This document shows, piece by piece, positions 52,053-61,122 of a stretch of DNA of 64,000 nt. Under the pieces are notes generated by a model that was given only the letters and a program-made list of their open reading frames with translations, searched no databases and was not told the DNA's origin. The translations under genes were made by a program, and so were the position numbers. Numbering within the stretch: position 1 is the stretch's first letter; every line of letters begins with the position of its first letter. This DNA is from Roseovarius sp. A-2 (lineage in GTDB: Bacteria > Pseudomonadota > Alphaproteobacteria > Rhodobacterales > Rhodobacteraceae). The DNA lies in NCBI RefSeq assembly GCF_002072155.1, contig NZ_BDIY01000021.1, positions 1 to 64,000 of the forward strand, read 5' to 3'.

Positions 52053-52355
52053 TCACGCCTTGCGCAACGATCTCAGCGTCACCAGAAGCTGTTGCTGAGT
52101 TGCTTCGTCAAGCTCATGAAGAAGCGCTTGCAATTCCGCCGATACCTTCGCCGGACCGAACCCGAGGAGTGTCCCCGGACTGAGCCCCAGGCCGACCTCG
52201 AGTGCCATGACCGTTTGCACACGCGGGCTTTTGATGCGACCTTGTTGGATATCGGTCACGGCCCGTGCGTTCAGCCCGGCGCGCCGCGACAGTTGAGCCG
52301 CATTCATGCCTGCTTCGGTCATGTGATGCGACAGCCTGTTTCGAAAAGACTCCAT
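52053..52355 (-). CDS. XRE (Cro/C1-type) transcription regulator
   Basis: About 100 residues with a helix-turn-helix (MTEAGMNAAQLSRRAGLNARAVTDIQQGR) followed by helices (SAELQALLHELDEATQQQLLV). The start at 52355 (MESFRNRL) fits the domain; an ATG at 52391 with GGGGAC upstream is also possible. It lies next to the palindrome region, which may contain its operators. Confidence 0.75.
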   Translation of the reverse strand: MESFRNRLSHHMTEAGMNAAQLSRRAGLNARAVTDIQQGRIKSPRVQTVMALEVGLGLSPGTLLGFGPAKVSAELQALLHELDEATQQQLLVTLRSLRKA

Positions 52356-52674
52356 GTCGAACCCTGTTTTTTCCAGGTGTTCATATGGCATGTGACGTGT
52401 CCCCAGCACTTTTACACTGTCCAAAGCTATAACCTTTTATATTTTTTCGCAATCACGCAGGTGGTCGCGCGATTTCTGCTTCACGACCTGTAAGTGGCAT
52501 AAATCACATTTTCCGGCTACGGCTCGTCGGGATAGTATTGGCTTAAAACAATATCTTAGGGACACTCATTTTAAACGTATTTGCCATCTTGGGAAATTAC
52601 ACAGATAGTTGATGGCAACAGTATGTGCGTCGTTAGGGCTGTCCAAGGGAAAGAGCGATGGCCCGCCGGACAGA

Positions 52675-53073
52675 TCAAAGCGCTCCACGGTGGGTCGCGA
52701 TGGTCTCTGTCAGGTTCGCGATGATGCACAGGACGATGGCAAAGACCACGATACAGAGCAGGAAATTCAACCCCGATTGCGCGAAGCGCGCCAAGCGCCC
52801 AACCGGATGACCGAGAAACGGGATCTCGGGTCGTAACAGGAAACGCGAGGCGATGTAGCCGAAAAGCAACGCGGAGAGCCCCCAGTAGGTAAGGTCGAGG
52901 ATCAGGCTGTCGCGGAGGTGGGCGAGGTAATCGGCGAAACCCACCATGAGGACCCAGCGGATCACCTGGAAAATCTCGTCGGTCATCGCCTCGAATCGGC
53001 GGCCCATGCGGTAGCGCCATTTCTGATCGGTAAGGGTGTCGATGATCCGTGACATGCCCTTTTTAATGGGCAT
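52675..53073 (-). CDS. Small integral membrane protein
   Basis: 132 residues with three hydrophobic segments (IRWVLMVGFADYL, LILDLTYWGLSALLFGYIA, LNFLLCIVVFAIVLCIIANL) and a basic N-terminus (KWRYRMGRRF). No family is recognised. A start at 53055 is possible as well. It lies 60 bases after the MTA phosphorylase gene on the same strand. Confidence 0.55.
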   Translation of the reverse strand: MPIKKGMSRIIDTLTDQKWRYRMGRRFEAMTDEIFQVIRWVLMVGFADYLAHLRDSLILDLTYWGLSALLFGYIASRFLLRPEIPFLGHPVGRLARFAQSGLNFLLCIVVFAIVLCIIANLTETIATHRGAL

Positions 53074-53133
53074 GGCGCGCGCGGACGTCCAGTGCTGTGA
53101 CAGACCGCGCGCGAAGAGTTGAGCGGCGCGCGA

Positions 53134-54009
53134 TCAGCCGAGCACGCGCCCCGCCACGGCATCGAGCCGCGCCACGAGGGCCGGGTCGCGTTTGTCGGGG
53201 GCGGTAAGGATGGCAAACTCAAGCGCGCGGTCGCAGCCATGCGGACAGGGCGCGCGCTCGGCCCCGAGCAGCGCGGGCAGGCGGCGGACCATGTTGCGGC
53301 CCTTCTCGGCATTGCCCGAGAGCGTGGCAATGATGTCGGAGATATCGACCTCGCCGTGATGCGGGTGCCAGCTGTCATAATCGGTGATCATGGCGATGGA
53401 GGCATAGCAAAGCTCGGCCTCGCGGGCGAGCTTGGCCTCGGGCATGCCGGTCATGCCGATCACGTCGCAGCTGAAACTTTCGCGGTAGAGTTTCGATTCC
53501 GCCATGGTTGAGAATTGCGGGCCTTCCATGGCGAGATAGGTGCCACCCCGGTGCACGGTGATGCCCGCATCGCGCGCGGCTCGCTCGCAGGCGTCCGACA
53601 GACGTGGGCAGGTGGGATGCGCGACGCTCACATGCCCGACGCAGCCGGGGCCGAAAAAGCTTTTCTCGCGGGCGAAGGTGCGGTCGATATATTGGTCCAG
53701 GATGACGAAATCGCCTGGCGCCATGTCCTCGCGGAAGGATCCGCAGGCGGAGACCGAGATCACGTCGGTCACGCCGAGGCGCTTGAGGGCGTCGATATTG
53801 GCGCGGTAGGGCACCGAGGAGGGCGTATGCACATGGCCGCGCCCGTGGCGGGGCAAAAAGGCCATCGGCACGCCGCCGAGCGTGCCGGTTAGGATCGCGT
53901 CCGAGGGTGCCCCCCACGGGGTCTCGATCGTTTGCCAGTTGGCATCCTGCAATCCGTCGATCTCGTAGAGCCCCGAGCCGCCGATCACCCCGATCCTCGT
54001 CTGTGTCAT
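53134..54009 (-). CDS. mtnP: S-methyl-5'-thioadenosine phosphorylase
   Basis: A 291-residue MTAP/PNP-family enzyme: RIGVIGGSGLYEIDGL at the N-terminus, FLPRHGRGHVHTPSSVPYRANI, GDFVILDQYIDRT, CTLTYASIAMITDYDSWHP-like substrate loop and EGPQFSTMAES. It phosphorolyses methylthioadenosine to adenine and methylthioribose-1-phosphate for methionine salvage. The ATG at 54009 follows GGCGGGAC. Confidence 0.93.
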   Translation of the reverse strand: MTQTRIGVIGGSGLYEIDGLQDANWQTIETPWGAPSDAILTGTLGGVPMAFLPRHGRGHVHTPSSVPYRANIDALKRLGVTDVISVSACGSFREDMAPGDFVILDQYIDRTFAREKSFFGPGCVGHVSVAHPTCPRLSDACERAARDAGITVHRGGTYLAMEGPQFSTMAESKLYRESFSCDVIGMTGMPEAKLAREAELCYASIAMITDYDSWHPHHGEVDISDIIATLSGNAEKGRNMVRRLPALLGAERAPCPHGCDRALEFAILTAPDKRDPALVARLDAVAGRVLG

Positions 54010-54060
54010 GTCCCGCCATCCCCGCCTGATTGATGCAGTCACAGGAGTAGGCGGTTTCAG

Positions 54061-54101
54061 CGAAAAAGAAAATGCCCGCGCGGTCCGTGATCCGCGCGGG
54101 C
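54061..54101 (-). terminator. Rho-independent terminator of the isochorismatase-like gene
   Basis: On the reverse strand GCCCGCGCGG-atcacgga-CCGCGCGGGC is followed by ATTTTCTTTTTCG. A ten-base stem and T-run 40 bases after the stop make this a clear terminator. Confidence 0.8.
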
Positions 54102-54141
54102 GGGCCTGACCTCATCCCCGGGGCCGGGCTGAGTGGCGTGC

Positions 54142-54954
54142 TTAACCGAGCATCGCCACGACCTCATCGGTGGACCACAGGGCGTTGGCCATGTAGCGGA
54201 AATTGGTCAGCGCCGCGAGATAGCCGTCGCCCTCGGGCAGCATCGCCGCCGCCGTGCCGTCGCTGACCACCGCCACCTCGAAGCCTTGTTCGAGCAGTTC
54301 GCGCATGTGGCTTTCGGTGCAGAGATTGGCCGACATGCCCGCAAGGATCACCTGATCGACACCGGCCTTGCGCAGCTGCAGAACCAGATCGTTGGTCTCG
54401 GGGCCGTAGACCTTGTGGGGCGAGCATTGGATGGTCTTGCCGTCCTCGATATACTGTTTGTATTGCGGCATGTAATCCGCGCCCGAGCCGTCGAAGCCCT
54501 CAAGGCTGAGCGGGCTTTCGCGGTCGAACATGCCGATCTTGTGCATCAGCTTTTCCAGCGCGCCCTCGAATTTCCAGCCGTGATCGGTGGGGTAGTAGTA
54601 ATGCGGCGAGACGGCGACGGGGATGCCCGCGCCTTTGGCCGCCTTGAACAGCCGTTCGATGTTGTCGACGGTGTTGTTCATTTCCACCGATTTGCCGACC
54701 GCGCCCCAGGCGACCCCGTCGGGCGACAGGAAATCGACCTGCGGATCGGTGACGACGAGGGCGGCGCGGGCAAGGTCGAGCTGCATGTCGCTCGGCGGCA
54801 GGAAAGGCTCTGCCGGGGGGGCGTAGGGGTTGTCCTGCGCCTGCGCGCCAGAGGCCGTCAAGGTGGTCGCGGCAGCAGCGATCGCGGCGGTGCCGGTCAA
54901 GGCCTGGCGGCGGGTGAATTTGGTATCGTGGTTGTGGTCATGTCCGTTGCACAT
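54142..54954 (-). CDS. Tat-exported isochorismatase-fold cysteine hydrolase
   Basis: 270 residues. An unusual His/Cys N-terminus (MCNGHDHNHDTK) precedes a twin-arginine signal (FTRRQALTGTAAIAAAA). The mature domain has the isochorismatase-family triad: Asp in VVTDPQVDFL, Lys in the QCSPHKVYGPE region and nucleophile Cys in GMSANLCTESHMRE. Members hydrolyse amides or esters (for example nicotinamidase-like, biuret or isochorismate). Export through Tat suggests it folds with a cofactor or acts on an external compound. The divergent AraC regulator is a likely controller. Confidence 0.85.
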   Translation of the reverse strand: MCNGHDHNHDTKFTRRQALTGTAAIAAAATTLTASGAQAQDNPYAPPAEPFLPPSDMQLDLARAALVVTDPQVDFLSPDGVAWGAVGKSVEMNNTVDNIERLFKAAKGAGIPVAVSPHYYYPTDHGWKFEGALEKLMHKIGMFDRESPLSLEGFDGSGADYMPQYKQYIEDGKTIQCSPHKVYGPETNDLVLQLRKAGVDQVILAGMSANLCTESHMRELLEQGFEVAVVSDGTAAAMLPEGDGYLAALTNFRYMANALWSTDEVVAMLG

Positions 54955-55089
54955 CGGGGTGTCCTCCTCCGGGTTTCAGGGCGTATCGTGGCCCCAGAGT
55001 AGAAAGCTCAATGTACCTTTGCGTCTCAAAATTGTGGCTATTTACTTTATTTTGGTGCCTTTCATGCCGAATTGCGGCAGGTTGCAAAC

Positions 55090-56031
55090 ATGACCTGCAA
55101 TGCCCATCACGACCGTATCCTGAGCGAGCTGGACATCAGCGCGGACCCCTTCGCGATCTGTGCGCTGGAAGGGGTGTGCAGCCTGGGGCTGGGCCGGGTG
55201 CCGCGTGCGACGCTGCATTACGTGCTTGGCGGGCGGGGCGAGTTGCGGCTTCCGGGGCATGCACCCCTGCGGCTGGAGCCGGGGCGGCTGGTGCTGGTGC
55301 CTGCCGCGATGCGCCATAGCCTATGCAATATGGGCGGCGGGCAGGTGGGGGTGCCTGCGTGCGAACCGGTGGGGCTCGATCTGGAGGCGCATATCGCGCG
55401 CGGTGAGGCGGGCGGCAATATGGTGGTGCTATGTTCGACCATATCCCTCGGGCTGTGCGGGGCGCACGGTTTGATCGACCTTTTACGGGTGCCGCTGAGC
55501 CTCGATGTGGCGGCGAGCCCGGTTGCGGCGCAGGCGATGGAGGCGCTGTTGTCGGAGATGGGGGCGGTACGGGCGGGGGCACGGGCAATGGTGCGCGCGC
55601 TCTTGCTGCAATGCATGATCGAGATGCTGCGCCAACGGCTGGAGGCGCGCGATCCGGCGGTGACCTGGCTGGCGGGGCTGGCCGATCCAGGCCTCTGGCG
55701 CGCATTGCACGCGATGCTGGACGATCCCGGCGCGCCGCACGGAGTCGAGAGCCTTGCCGAGGTGGCGGGGATGAGCCGGTCGCGTTTTGCCGAGCGGTTC
55801 CAGGCGGCCTATGGGCAGGGGGCGATGGGGTTCCTGCGCGAGTTGCGCCTCGCGCGCGCGGCACAGATGCTGAGCGAGGGGCGCGAGCCGGTCAAGCGGG
55901 TGGCGCAGAAGGTCGGATTTGCCAGCCGCAGTGCCTTCACCCGCGCCTTTATCGAGGCGTGGGGCCAATCGCCGCGCGCGTTTCGCGCTGGGCGCGATCA
56001 GGCTGCGGATCGGGCGCAGAAACTGGCCTGA
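55090..56031 (+). CDS. AraC-family transcription regulator
   Basis: 313 residues: an N-terminal AraC-type cupin (LHYVLGGRGELRLPGHAPLRLEPGRLVLVPAAMRH) and a C-terminal double helix-turn-helix (VESLAEVAGMSRSRFAERFQAAYGQ and VKRVAQKVGFASRSAFTRAFIEAWG). It is divergent from the isochorismatase-like gene and probably regulates it. Its 3' end overlaps the convergent diguanylate cyclase gene by 34 bases. Confidence 0.88.
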   Translation: MTCNAHHDRILSELDISADPFAICALEGVCSLGLGRVPRATLHYVLGGRGELRLPGHAPLRLEPGRLVLVPAAMRHSLCNMGGGQVGVPACEPVGLDLEAHIARGEAGGNMVVLCSTISLGLCGAHGLIDLLRVPLSLDVAASPVAAQAMEALLSEMGAVRAGARAMVRALLLQCMIEMLRQRLEARDPAVTWLAGLADPGLWRALHAMLDDPGAPHGVESLAEVAGMSRSRFAERFQAAYGQGAMGFLRELRLARAAQMLSEGREPVKRVAQKVGFASRSAFTRAFIEAWGQSPRAFRAGRDQAADRAQKLA

Positions 56032-57380
56032 TTGCGACCCTGTGCCTTGGCGAGATAGAGCGCGCGGTCGGCCTCGTCGAGCAGCCCCGTGACGGTCGGG
56101 CCGGGCAGGCCCGGGCGATGCCGGGCCACGGTCACGCCGATGGAGATGGTGACACCGACCGTGCCGTCCGTTTCGGGCAGCGGCACTGGCGTTTGGCGCA
56201 CGACATCGCAGAGCCGTTCGGCGATCTGCAGGGCGCGGCTGCGCGGGGTATCGGGTAGCACGATCAGGAACTCTTCGCCACCGATCCGGGCGAGCATGTC
56301 CTGCTCCCGCAACTGGGCGCGGAGCCGTTGGGTCACCTCGCACAGAACCGCATCGCCGGAGGCATGTCCGTGCTGATCGTTGACCCGCTTGAAGAAATCG
56401 AGGTCGGCCAGCATGACGGTAAGCTGGGTGCCGGTGTTGCGGCATTGGGCGATCTGACGATCGAGGTAGGGCACGGCGTGCCGCCGGTTGTAGGCCCCGG
56501 TCAGCGGATCGACGATCGCCGCCTGCAACCCAGACAGCAGATGTGCGCGCAAGCCTTCGCGATGGCGCTTGCGGCGCAGGTGATTGTCGATCCGCAGCGC
56601 GAGTTCGGTGTTATCGACAGGGCCGGTCAGGACATCGTCGGCCCCGATATCGAGCAGGGTGACTGCGAGCGCGCCGGCATCGGCACCGAGCAAGGCGATC
56701 ACCGGGCAGCCGCGCGTGCGCTGCGCTGCCTTGAGATCGGCAAGCAGGCGCAGCCCGTCTTCGGCCTGCGCCATGTCGATATGGATCACGTAGATGTCGG
56801 TTAATTCCGCAGGGGCCGGGGTGTCGAGGGCGAGGGCCATGTAGGAGTGGCAGCTTTGCTTGGCCATCTGACCGCGCAGGCCAAGGGCATCGGTGCGGCT
56901 CTGACCGATGATTGCGATGCGCGCGGGGGGTGCGAAGCCGGCCTGCGGATCGGCAAAACCCGCGCCTTGGGTCCCGCCGGTTGCCTGAGCGACAAGTTCG
57001 TGCTCGCTGTGATGCTGGCGCAGCAGGTTGCGCAGCCGCGCGAGCAGAAGCGGCTCAGATACCGGCTTGGTCAGGATGTCATCGGCGCCAGCGCGCAAGG
57101 CGGCGTGACGCTCCTCGCGCGAGCCCGAGGCCTGCAGCATCATGATCGGGGTATCGCGGACCTGATCGAGACCGCGCAGAGCGCTGACGAACTCGCGCAG
57201 GGCGAGGCCCGGGACGCTGCTGTTCGAGAGAATCAGATCGGGTCGCTCGCGCGCTGCAAGGTCCAGCGCCTCCTGCGCGGTGGCGGCTTGCAGCACCTCA
57301 TAGGGGGTCGCTGAAAGTTTCACCTTCATGACAATCCTGTTGGTGGCCAGCTCATCGACGATCAGAATTTTCCCTGACAT
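55998..57380 (-). CDS. PleD-like diguanylate cyclase with degenerate receivers
   Basis: 460 residues: receiver 1 (1–118), receiver 2 (about 150–270) and a GGDEF domain (about 285–455). The active-site motif G367-GEEF371 and the inhibitory RxxD (358–361) are intact, so it should make cyclic di-GMP and be feedback-controlled. Receiver 1 keeps D9 and K105 but has Asn (N53) where the phospho-acceptor Asp should be (DLILSNSSVPG). Receiver 2 lacks the conserved Lys (LTGPVD). PleD of Caulobacter has the same layout with a working receiver 1. Confidence 0.88.
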   Translation of the reverse strand: MSGKILIVDELATNRIVMKVKLSATPYEVLQAATAQEALDLAARERPDLILSNSSVPGLALREFVSALRGLDQVRDTPIMMLQASGSREERHAALRAGADDILTKPVSEPLLLARLRNLLRQHHSEHELVAQATGGTQGAGFADPQAGFAPPARIAIIGQSRTDALGLRGQMAKQSCHSYMALALDTPAPAELTDIYVIHIDMAQAEDGLRLLADLKAAQRTRGCPVIALLGADAGALAVTLLDIGADDVLTGPVDNTELALRIDNHLRRKRHREGLRAHLLSGLQAAIVDPLTGAYNRRHAVPYLDRQIAQCRNTGTQLTVMLADLDFFKRVNDQHGHASGDAVLCEVTQRLRAQLREQDMLARIGGEEFLIVLPDTPRSRALQIAERLCDVVRQTPVPLPETDGTVGVTISIGVTVARHRPGLPGPTVTGLLDEADRALYLAKAQGRNQASFCARSAA

Positions 57381-57473
57381 TGGCGCAACGCCTTTCTGAC
57401 TTGCCCTTTGCACATCATCGACTATCCATGGCAGAGGTTAAGAAAACCTTTCCAGAAATTAACCGGAATGAAG

Positions 57474-57752
57474 ATGCAGCAGGAATCCGCCGAAACGATC
57501 GCCTTGCAGGCCCTGGGCTGGCTGGCTGGAAATGAAGAACTCCTCCCGGTATTCTTGGGGGCGACCGGCGCGTCGGAGGCCGATTTGCGGTCCCGTGCGA
57601 CAGAGCCGGATTTTCTTGGCTCGGTGCTCGATTTCCTGATGATGGACGATGCCTGGGTCGTGGAATTCTGCGACAGTCTGGGACTGAGCTACGAGACCCC
57701 GATGATGGCGCGTGCGGCCCTTCCGGGCGGTGCGCAGATGAGCTGGACATGA
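57474..57752 (+). CDS. DUF3572 family protein
   Basis: A 92-residue acidic protein: ESAETIALQALGWLAGNEELLPVFLGATGAS and FLGSVLDFLMMDDAWVVEFC are the family landmarks. Found widely in alphaproteobacteria, function unknown. Start at 57474 chosen because GGAATGAAG precedes it at the right distance; 57468 is an alternative. It overlaps the HAD gene by four bases. Confidence 0.85.
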   Translation: MQQESAETIALQALGWLAGNEELLPVFLGATGASEADLRSRATEPDFLGSVLDFLMMDDAWVVEFCDSLGLSYETPMMARAALPGGAQMSWT

Positions 57753-58441
57753 GCCGCGCCGACGGGGTCCTTTTCGACAAGGACGGCACGCTTTTCGATT
57801 TTCACGCCACTTGGAGCGGCTGGACGTATGACGCGATCCGGCATCTGGCGAACGGCGAGGCGCGGGTGATGGCGCGCATCGCCGAGGTGGCGCAATACGA
57901 TCTTGAGGCGCGCGCCTTTCGACCCACGAGCCCGATCATCGCCTGCACCAACCGCGAGGTCGCCGAATGTCTGGCACAGGCGTTGCCGGGCCGCGCGATA
58001 GACGAGATCGAGACTTACCTAATGCTCAGCGCCGCCGAGGCTCCGCTTGCCCCCGCCGTGCCGCTTGCGCCTTTCCTGGACGGGCTGGCAGCGCGTGGAT
58101 TGCGGCTTGGCGTGATGACTAACGATACCGAATATGGCGCGCGCGCGCATCTGACCACGGCGGGCATTCTGGGGCATTTCCACTTTGTCGCCGGCTTCGA
58201 TTCCGGGCACGGGGCCAAGCCCGCGCCGGGACCGCTTCTGGCCTTTGCCCGGGCCATGGTGCTGGAGCCGGACCGCGTGGTCATGGTGGGCGATAGCGCG
58301 CATGACCTGATCGCGGGGCGCGCGGCGGGGATGCAGACGGTGGGCGTGCTGACCGGCACGGCCGTCGAGGCCGATTTGGCACCACTGGCAGATGCGGTGC
58401 TGCCCGATATCGGATATCTGCCGGACTGGCTTTTGGGATGA
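57749..58441 (+). CDS. HAD-family phosphatase (phosphoglycolate phosphatase-like)
   Basis: 230 residues of the HAD superfamily: motif I FDKDGTLFDFH with nucleophile Asp, motif II in LGVMTNDTE, Lys in GAKPAPGPL, and motif III MVGDSAHDLIAGRAAG. A helical cap lies between motifs I and II, as in phosphoglycolate phosphatase. Substrate unknown. Translationally coupled to the DUF3572 gene before it and the EamA transporter after it (four-base overlaps). Confidence 0.88.
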   Translation: MSRADGVLFDKDGTLFDFHATWSGWTYDAIRHLANGEARVMARIAEVAQYDLEARAFRPTSPIIACTNREVAECLAQALPGRAIDEIETYLMLSAAEAPLAPAVPLAPFLDGLAARGLRLGVMTNDTEYGARAHLTTAGILGHFHFVAGFDSGHGAKPAPGPLLAFARAMVLEPDRVVMVGDSAHDLIAGRAAGMQTVGVLTGTAVEADLAPLADAVLPDIGYLPDWLLG

Positions 58442-59322
58442 CGCGACACCCTTTGTTCGGCCTGTTCCTCGCCATGTTCGGCGCGCTGATGCTCACGCCC
58501 GACGCGCTCTTCATGCGGCTGTCGGACATGGGCGGCTATCAGATGGTGGGCTGGCGGGGTCTCTTGATGGGGGCGGTGATGGTGGCGCTCTGGGCGCTGA
58601 CCTCGCGTCGCAAGGGCCGCGATCTGACCCTGATCGGAAGCGGCTTTGGCCTCGCCATCGTGGTCTGCCAGTATTTCAACGCCACGCTCTTCAGCCTCGG
58701 GATCGCGCATGCGCCGGTGGCTGTCATGCTGCTGGCGGTGGCGACGGTGCCGGTCTTTGCCGCCCTGTTTGCCCGGATCATCATCGGAGAGCCGACACGC
58801 CGCGCCACATGGGTGACAATCATCGTGGTGCTGTTCGGCATCACGCTTGCGGTCTTTGGCGGCAAGGGGGCGGTGACGCTGACCTCGGATGCACTCCTGG
58901 GGGCGTTTGCTGGGCTGGGCGTGGCGATGGTGCTCGCGCTCAACTTCGTGATCCTGCGCGCGCGGCCCGACCTGCCGATTCCGCTGTTGATCGGGCTGGG
59001 GGCGGCGCTTGCCGGGGTGACCGGCGTTGTGATCACCGGTCCGGCGCAAATGGCCGAGGGCACGGTCTGGGCCATCGTGGTCTGCGGCCTCATCATCCTG
59101 CCGGTGTCGTTCTTCTCGCTGTCGCTTGCCTCGCGCTACACCGATGCCTCGAATGTCAGTCTTCTCTTGTTGCTGGAGACGGTGCTTGGGCCGCTCTGGG
59201 TCTGGATCGGGGTGGGCGAGGAGCCGACGCCGATGATGCTGCTAGGGGGGGTAATCGTGGTCGGCAGCCTCGCCATTTACCTCTGGCACACCGGACGGCG
59301 GGGGCTCGCGCTGCAAACGTGA
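58438..59322 (+). CDS. EamA-family drug/metabolite transporter
   Basis: A 294-residue ten-helix DMT-superfamily protein in two EamA halves (residues about 3–138 and 150–288), with the typical ‘GWRGLLMGAVMVALWAL’ and ‘LLLLETVLGPLWVWIGVGEEPT’ segments. It exports or imports a small metabolite. It overlaps the HAD phosphatase stop and is 101 bases before the MttB-like gene. Confidence 0.88.
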   Translation: MTRHPLFGLFLAMFGALMLTPDALFMRLSDMGGYQMVGWRGLLMGAVMVALWALTSRRKGRDLTLIGSGFGLAIVVCQYFNATLFSLGIAHAPVAVMLLAVATVPVFAALFARIIIGEPTRRATWVTIIVVLFGITLAVFGGKGAVTLTSDALLGAFAGLGVAMVLALNFVILRARPDLPIPLLIGLGAALAGVTGVVITGPAQMAEGTVWAIVVCGLIILPVSFFSLSLASRYTDASNVSLLLLLETVLGPLWVWIGVGEEPTPMMLLGGVIVVGSLAIYLWHTGRRGLALQT

Positions 59323-59423
59323 AAGCGGCCAAGGCAAAAACGACAAGATACGTCGCAAAGCGGCATGTAGCGTGCATCGGCGCGGTGTTTCGTTGATTCA
59401 AACGAGCACCGGGAGGGCGTGAC

Positions 59424-60986
59424 ATGGCCGAGGATCTCAAGCGCAGGAAACGGACAGGCGGGCGCGCGGGCAGTGCCGCGCGGCGCGGCACGGCGGTGAT
59501 CGAGCAGATGCCGTGGAACCCGCCGATCAACACCGACCGGCCCACAGAGCCGCTGACCCCCGAGGGGGTGCAGGCCATCCATGACGGCGCGATGCGCATC
59601 CTCGAAGAGATCGGGATCGAGTTCCTGAACCCCGAGGCGGTGGAGATCCTGCGCGCCTGCGGAGGCTGCGAGATCAGCGGCGAGAATGTGCGCATGGGCC
59701 GCGATTTCGTCATGGAGATGATCGGCAAGGCCCCCGAAAGCTGGACCATCACGCCGCGCAACCCTGACCGGCGGCTGACCATCGGCGGCAATCATCTCAA
59801 CTTCGGCAACGTCTCCTCGCCGCCGAGTTACTGGGACATGAAGATCGGGCGCAAGGTCACCGGCACGCGCGAGATGTGCCAGAATCTCTTGAAACTCAGC
59901 CAGTATTTCAACTGCGTCCATTTCGTCGGCGGCTATCCGGTTGAGCCGCAGGACATCCATGCGAGCGTGCGACACCTCGATGTGCTCTATGACAAGCTGA
60001 CGCTGACCGACAAGGTGGCGCATGCCTATTGTCTGGGGAAAGAGCGGGTCGAGGACGTGATGGAGATGGTGCGCATCGCGGGTGGCCTCAGCCACGAGGA
60101 ATTCGAGGCCACTCCGCGTATGTATACCAACATCAACTCCACCTCGCCCTTGAAGCACGACTATCCGATGCTCGACGGCTGGATGCGTCTGGCGCGGCGC
60201 GGGCAGGGACTGGTGGTGACACCCTTCACGCTGGCCGGGGCCATGGCCCCGGTGACGATGGCGGGGGCGGTGGCGCAATCGCTGGCCGAGGCGCTATGTG
60301 CGGTGGTACTTGCGCAGGTGATCCGGCCGGGTGCGCCCTGTGCGATCGGCACGTTCACGTCTAATGTGGACATGAAATCGGGTGCGCCCGCGTTCGGGAC
60401 GCCGGAATACATGCGCGCCACCCAGATGACCGGGCAACTGGCGCGGTTCTACCGCCTGCCGATGCGGGCAAGCGGGGTATGCGCTGCCAATGTGCCCGAC
60501 GGGCAGGCGATGTGGGAGACCTCGAACAGCCTGTGGTCGGCGGTGCAGGCGGGGGCAAACATGGTCTATCACGCGGCGGGCTGGCTGGAGGGCGGGCTGA
60601 TCGCTTCCCCTGAGAAATTCGTCATGGATTGCGAGATTTTGCAGCAAATTCAGCGGTATATGGACCCGATGCTGACCGCCACGGGCCCCGACGAGATCGC
60701 CATCGATGCGATCAGGGAGGTCGGCGGGCAGGGGCATTTCTTCGGCATCCAGCACACGCAGGACCGCTACACCACGGCCTTCTACGCGCCCTTCCTGAGC
60801 GACTGGCGCAACTACGAGGCGTGGGAGGCGGCTGGGGGTGTGTGGACGCCCGCGCGCGCGCATCAGGTGTTTCAGGACATCATCGCGGGGTTCGAGGCAC
60901 CGCCGATGGACGAGGGCATCCGCGAGGAACTGGCGGGTTTCGTGGCGCGGCGCAAGGCCGAAGGCGGCGCGCCGACGGATTTCTGA
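59424..60986 (+). CDS. MttB-family (non-pyrrolysine) methyltransferase
   Basis: A 520-residue member of the trimethylamine methyltransferase superfamily. Its landmarks include AIHDGAMRILEEIGIEF, INSTSPLKHDYPMLDGWM, GTFTSNVDMKSGAPAFGTPEY and AGWLEGGLIASPEKFVMDCE. The frame has no internal TAG, so it belongs to the large non-pyrrolysine branch. Characterised relatives demethylate betaines or similar quaternary amines onto a corrinoid protein. No corrinoid protein is next to it here. GGGAGG precedes the ATG. Confidence 0.9.
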   Translation: MAEDLKRRKRTGGRAGSAARRGTAVIEQMPWNPPINTDRPTEPLTPEGVQAIHDGAMRILEEIGIEFLNPEAVEILRACGGCEISGENVRMGRDFVMEMIGKAPESWTITPRNPDRRLTIGGNHLNFGNVSSPPSYWDMKIGRKVTGTREMCQNLLKLSQYFNCVHFVGGYPVEPQDIHASVRHLDVLYDKLTLTDKVAHAYCLGKERVEDVMEMVRIAGGLSHEEFEATPRMYTNINSTSPLKHDYPMLDGWMRLARRGQGLVVTPFTLAGAMAPVTMAGAVAQSLAEALCAVVLAQVIRPGAPCAIGTFTSNVDMKSGAPAFGTPEYMRATQMTGQLARFYRLPMRASGVCAANVPDGQAMWETSNSLWSAVQAGANMVYHAAGWLEGGLIASPEKFVMDCEILQQIQRYMDPMLTATGPDEIAIDAIREVGGQGHFFGIQHTQDRYTTAFYAPFLSDWRNYEAWEAAGGVWTPARAHQVFQDIIAGFEAPPMDEGIREELAGFVARRKAEGGAPTDF

Positions 60987-61122
60987 GGGTTGGGGCCCGC
61001 CTGAAGCGGACCTTGCACACCGCCAGAACGTGCCGCGCGGGCAGGTGTCAGCGACCGCCCAAGGCCAAAGCCCGCCCCGTGTCGGGACAGGCCCCAAGGT
61101 GCTCCCGACCGCTCCCCGGACC

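Noticed and set aside
51980-52183. 67-codon frame running against the XRE regulator gene
   Set aside because: It overlaps the end of a convincing helix-turn-helix gene on the other strand, its second half looks like antisense sequence, and no domain is seen.
59424-60986. Pyrrolysine-containing trimethylamine methyltransferase
   Set aside because: The frame contains no internal TAG, and no pyl genes are in the window. It belongs to the non-pyrrolysine MttB branch.
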